Positions 59,801 to 64,000 of a stretch of 64,000 nucleotides of DNA are shown piece by piece (the stretch's first letter is position 1; each line of letters begins with the position of its first letter). Below the pieces are notes generated by a model. That model did no database searches. It was given only the letters and a program-made list of their open reading frames with translations, and was not told the DNA's origin. Source of the stretch: Phallusia mammillata (lineage: Eukaryota; Chordata; Ascidiacea; Phlebobranchia; Ascidiidae). Where the stretch lies: contig QLIY01000034.1 of NCBI GenBank assembly GCA_003260075.1, forward strand, positions 291,312 through 355,311, given 5' to 3'. The position numbers were made by a program, and so were the translations under genes.

Positions 59801-61335
59801 ATTGGATTATAGCGCGGCGAACCTTTGCCTTATCATGGCCTGCAGCTGCTACCTTTGAGGTGGTTTTCGACCTATGTTTATTTAGGGGGGAATGTTTTCA
59901 CATATAGTTGTTTAAACTACCTGTAAGGCGTGTAAATGCATCACTATCTATTAGCTGTGCACTAGCGCAACTTAAAATATAAGGTACCACGCGTTAGCTT
60001 TCTTGCATTGGTTTCATGCCCTTGTTTTCATGGATTTTTTCACTGGTATTTCCATATCGTTAATAACACTGTACAAATCCATTCACCATGTAACGACGCT
60101 GATCTTTATTTTGTCCTGAATTAAAGTTAATTTACGACTATATACTCTAAAAAACAATTTTTTAACCGATCCGAGTTTTAAATCACTTTAAGCTGACAAA
60201 TACACGACAAATTACTTTCAGGCAAAATTACTGCGCTTAACACAATTTCGCATTTATCGTTGAGCTTCTTATTCGGCCCCCTTAATTCAATCATTCGTAA
60301 ATCGATACGTTGACAAAACTGAATCACCTGACAACCCATGACCCCACAAAAAACTATTCTATGCAAGCTGATTAAACACACACAAAAATTGGTTGTTGGT
60401 GAGAATAAAAACGAGGCCATCTAGCATTTATGTCAGCCTGTCCAAGTTCTAATTCAATTAATGTTAAATTGTAAACATATTTGTCAATTCAAGTTAACGT
60501 TATCAGCGTTGCATGCAGTTTTGTATAGATTTTATTGTCACTTTCTTGCAAAATTTGTAAGGAAAGCAATTTGTATAATAACCTCATTTAAAATAACAAA
60601 AACATGAATGATTACCATGCCAAATTGAACCAAAGTTTCATATTGACTTAAAAATCGCAGCGCTTCCAGGTATTTAGGCTTAAAAAAACTCTGATATTTT
60701 TACACCCTTTTCACAATTTACCACGTATCGAAAACAGCTAAAAACGGTTCTGAGGTCACCATAGGTCCCAGTAAACTAAAGATGCCTTAAAAAGCGGGGT
60801 GGTCGCACGGTTTGGAAAACAAACCACCAGAAACGTGTTGGCAACGCCTAGTAGCAAGCGCGTGCTAATTTTGCGAGGTTCCGCTCAAAGTCCTAGGGAT
60901 TCTACAGTGCATAGAAAAACGTGCTTGTTGTCACTATCAGAAGACCAATGCACCCCGTTAGTTTTTAATTTCGCGAATCCAGAGTTGTTTGTCTCTCGGG
61001 AAATACGAAGATAGGGACAGAAGCGCTTTGTTCCGAGGGAATGTTCGTGCTTCTAGGAACGTTACCTTGCAAGTAAGGGTCATAATTTGGGAAAGTTTTT
61101 ACTTGGAATGCTTTCACTTGCGCATATAAGGCTCTAACCAACAAGTTTTATTTTCGCTAATCGGTGACGTGGGATGAAATGGCAAAGTAAACGATGCAAA
61201 TGTTAAAAACCAGCAAGTCGGTTTGCATCTAATGTTAGAAAATTTTAAGGTTACTTTAACAAATATTCAGTAAAATTCAACTGGATTTTGCAACTCAATG
61301 GTTTCCTACATATAAAGGAATGGTTTCCTACATTA

Positions 61336-61483
61336 CTGGCTGGGAACCGCTTTTATAGTGTTATGTTCATTAAGAAAAAATACCTGAAATTTTGGTGACA
61401 ACTTTTTTGCTTTCACGAACCCCCTGTAATCATTTAACGGAAAGGGGTGAGCCATGAACCCTGGGTTTAAAATCACTGTCCCA
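61336..61483. mobile_element. Possible small hAT-derived remnant
   Basis: An 8-bp direct repeat CTACATTA lies at 61328-61335 and 61484-61491. The right part GGGTTTAAAATCACTG looks like a hAT end, but the left end CTGGCTGGGAACC does not mirror it. Confidence 0.3.
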
Positions 61484-63171
61484 CTACATTAACAACCTGC
61501 ATAATGAATTACTATCCAACTGCAAAAGACTTACTAAATTTTAATTAAATGCAAAAAAACTTTGAAACCAAACCAAATGTAATTACTTATGTGTACCCGG
61601 AAATTGGAATTGAAATGTGATCAAACTTTTCTGTAATTGTTGGCAGTTGAAAACTAATTTTAATTTAACGATTTGAAATGTAGCTCTATAAATTATTAAT
61701 TAAATTAAACCAAATCATTTTTTGTGGTTCAACCTTGCGTGTTTTTTACGCAGTCAGGTTAAACCCCAATCACATTTTAACCACAAGGCAAACATGTGAC
61801 TCTTTTGCATCGTCTAGCGGACAAAAATCGCTACCTTTGAAATAGAGGTGTTATTAATATCAATATATTGTTTTCGCTTTCATATTTTGTTCATAACTAA
61901 AAAAGTTTATTTAACAATTTTATTTACAAATCTAAATTACCCACTCAAAACATGTCTAAATAACACCCTGTTAGAACGTCTCAAATCAAATTCCTCTCGG
62001 TATGAGGAATGCAAGGAAATATATTTTTTTGATCAGGCTACGAAATACAAGCGATAAAATAATAGATGTCTAACTGGATGAATAGAGATACTGACGTTTC
62101 AAACAAAAAAAGTCGCAACAAACAACCCTAATCAAAGAGATATTTGGCACCAAAGATATGTAGCACGAATTAAATCAAGTTTTATGCCATATTTTTTATG
62201 AGTTTTGTCGAAAAATAGAAATACGTCCATATATATCCCATACCAGTGCTTCTATATCGGAATTAGGCAACACAGCATATGCCTTTAAAACGAAATAAAT
62301 GTACATTTATCCCTTGTTCAGTTGTGTTGACTGATTCTAATACAGAAGGGCTATACTGCTTCGGCATTAATATTACAGGAAACCACAGTTAATCATCAGT
62401 GATCTCCAACATAGGATGTCCACTATTGAAGGAAGAGATCCTGTAAAAAATGCTACATGTCTTATATCCCCCAAATGTAATTATTGTCTGGCGCCCTTAC
62501 AAATGAGCATTACTCAAGGCAAAGCACTTTAACGGGACTTAGCGTCACTGCGGTTTTGAGAGGGCGGAAAATTCAAACCGCATGATACAAGCAGTAGTTA
62601 ATAGGAAATAATTGCCTGATAAAATCGTCTATCATTTGTAAAGAACAAGGTTTTAGAAAGCACATACACTTACTCAAAAAGGTTTCAGTTTTAATTGATG
62701 TGTCCAGTTATAGATCAAAACGCGAAAATAATAAAAGATAGACTTCAACGCGTGAAAAATTATAACAAAAATATGTGATGGCAAAAATCTGTAAACAATA
62801 TCACGTTTGTATACGTATGCGTGACATGAGTTTCATTGATGAAAAGTTTTGCAAACCACAGTGTTTAAACCATGGGGAAAACCCTAACTAACGCTCGTAT
62901 ATTAACAAAAAGCTACATACTTTTGACAGACCATTTCGTGTTTCGTTTCATGATTTTGGGATTTAAAGTATTCTTAATTTTTTTGCCCATTTGTTTGAGT
63001 GACATAGATTTAAATGTTTGCAAAGTTGTCAGTATTTTCTGTGCAATATTTCATCGTGTGTCCCGTGCCATGCATCCTGGCATTGTTTACCACTCTCTTG
63101 CTTAATTAAATGTAATCCATGCATCGCATCTGTCCACAATGAGTGGAGTCTGTACTAAACCTATAGTCTAT

Positions 63172-63511
63172 AATTTCTAAGATTTGTCCTTATTTTGAAG
63201 GGCTATGTCTTAGAAAAGTTAATTGTCCTTATTTCTAAGAAATGTCCTTATTTTTGACTTGAGTCCTTCTTTTGTCTTATTTTCAACAATTGCTGGTCAA
63301 ATCCCTGCTACAAGTAAAAGTAAATCTAGACCTGAGTTGTTGTGAGATGCATAAAGTATTTTCTACGAACAAGAAGTGACTGAAACAGATTGTTTCTGGC
63401 CAAAATATTGCATGTGATATGTCACGGCTCGTATAAATGCAAAGATTTGTTCAAAAACGTTTGTTTTGTTGCATATGAAAATTTAATTTTTTTAAGTCGC
63501 TGGCAACCCTG
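63172..63511. mobile_element. Inverted, end-truncated copy of the AATAAGGACA hAT MITE
   Basis: In reverse orientation to 41580-41992 it shares the end TGGCAACCCTG, the GTCCTTATTTCTAAGAA repeats and the interior. It lacks about 20 bp of the other terminus. CCTATAG occurs next to both ends and may be the target duplication. Confidence 0.8.
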
Positions 63512-64000
63512 CCTATAGACCTGTACGAAACTGGCTTAATCAATAACCCTCGTCTATACAATCAGTCTTGTCGCGCGGCGCAACTAAATGAGCGCTTTCC
63601 GAACAGAAGAATTCCCCCAGATATCAGAGTGGCAATTAATTTTCCTTGCAAGCTGAGCGGAGCTTTGCCATAACATCCCGTTCGTAGAAAAAATATGGAA
63701 GCACTTTTGCTTCCAGCGCTGGGGTTATGGTGTACAAACCATGCAGATATTTAATTAGTGCTGAAATTTTTGAAGTAACAGCAATATTTTGGTTCAAACG
63801 CAGAAGCAATTTAAACTTATGTCCAAAAATTACAACAATTTTAAGTCTATGTTTAAACTTCAAGTACTAATCTTGTTTTTGACAAAACTTATTGTACAAA
63901 ACTTCCATATTAACAGAACTAATTAACGAAACAACTTCTTACTAATCCAAAAGTAACTTTCTAAGACAGTGATAGCAATGCAACAAAACATGCAAGAAAA

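Larger units (their letters stand above)
55925..64000. other. Gene-poor right end
   Basis: 8 kb with only short open frames of no recognisable family. It contains the hairpin at 56671-56811, a possible small hAT remnant at 61336-61483 and a hAT copy at 63172-63511. Regulatory sequence for paralogue B may lie just upstream of 55924, but no motif is convincing. Confidence 0.5.

Noticed and set aside
1..64000. CRISPR arrays, operons or bacterial-type signals
   Set aside because: The window is spliced animal DNA; the short repeats are microsatellites and transposon ends.

Overview
The window is animal nuclear DNA: AT-rich, with spliced genes using GT-AG introns mostly of about 60 bp to 2 kb, many short DNA transposon copies, and nearly full-length orthologues of conserved metazoan proteins. 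The overall style (compact genes, a small arylamine N-acetyltransferase expansion, lineage-specific membrane proteins) fits an invertebrate deuterostome, most plausibly an ascidian tunicate such as Ciona. That placement is inference, not proof. Exon boundaries below were placed by hand. For every complete gene the exon lengths sum to a multiple of three and the intron phases agree.

Layout. 0.8-10.2 kb: a minus-strand tandem array of four arylamine N-acetyltransferase (NAT) genes. The first is cut by the left edge, the second and third carry clear inactivating lesions, and the fourth (8136-10225) is intact with a Cys-His-Asp triad. 11.4 kb: SMIM15 (minus), facing away from a CNPY2-like ER protein ending in KDEL (12945-15411, plus). 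16.1-18.4 kb: mitochondrial HIBADH (minus), divergent from STAM (19206-25636, plus). 27.9-28.8 kb: an unrecognised secreted protein (minus). 29.1 kb: a small coiled-coil protein. 30.4-42.9 kb: STT3B, the catalytic subunit of oligosaccharyltransferase, 19 exons. 46.8-50.1 and 54.4-55.9 kb: two paralogous two-exon seven-transmembrane proteins of unknown family (minus). 55.9-64 kb: no gene seen.

The genes are ordinary neighbours rather than one pathway. CNPY2 and STT3B act in the ER, STAM on endosomes, HIBADH in valine breakdown in mitochondria, and NAT in cytosolic acetyl transfer.

The second layer is transposons. At least a dozen non-autonomous elements, mostly hAT-type with recognisable 8-bp target duplications, sit in introns and spacers. 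Several are nested, internally duplicated or present as paired copies. A separate foldback family has one copy that carries a 73-nt tRNA-like sequence in its loop.
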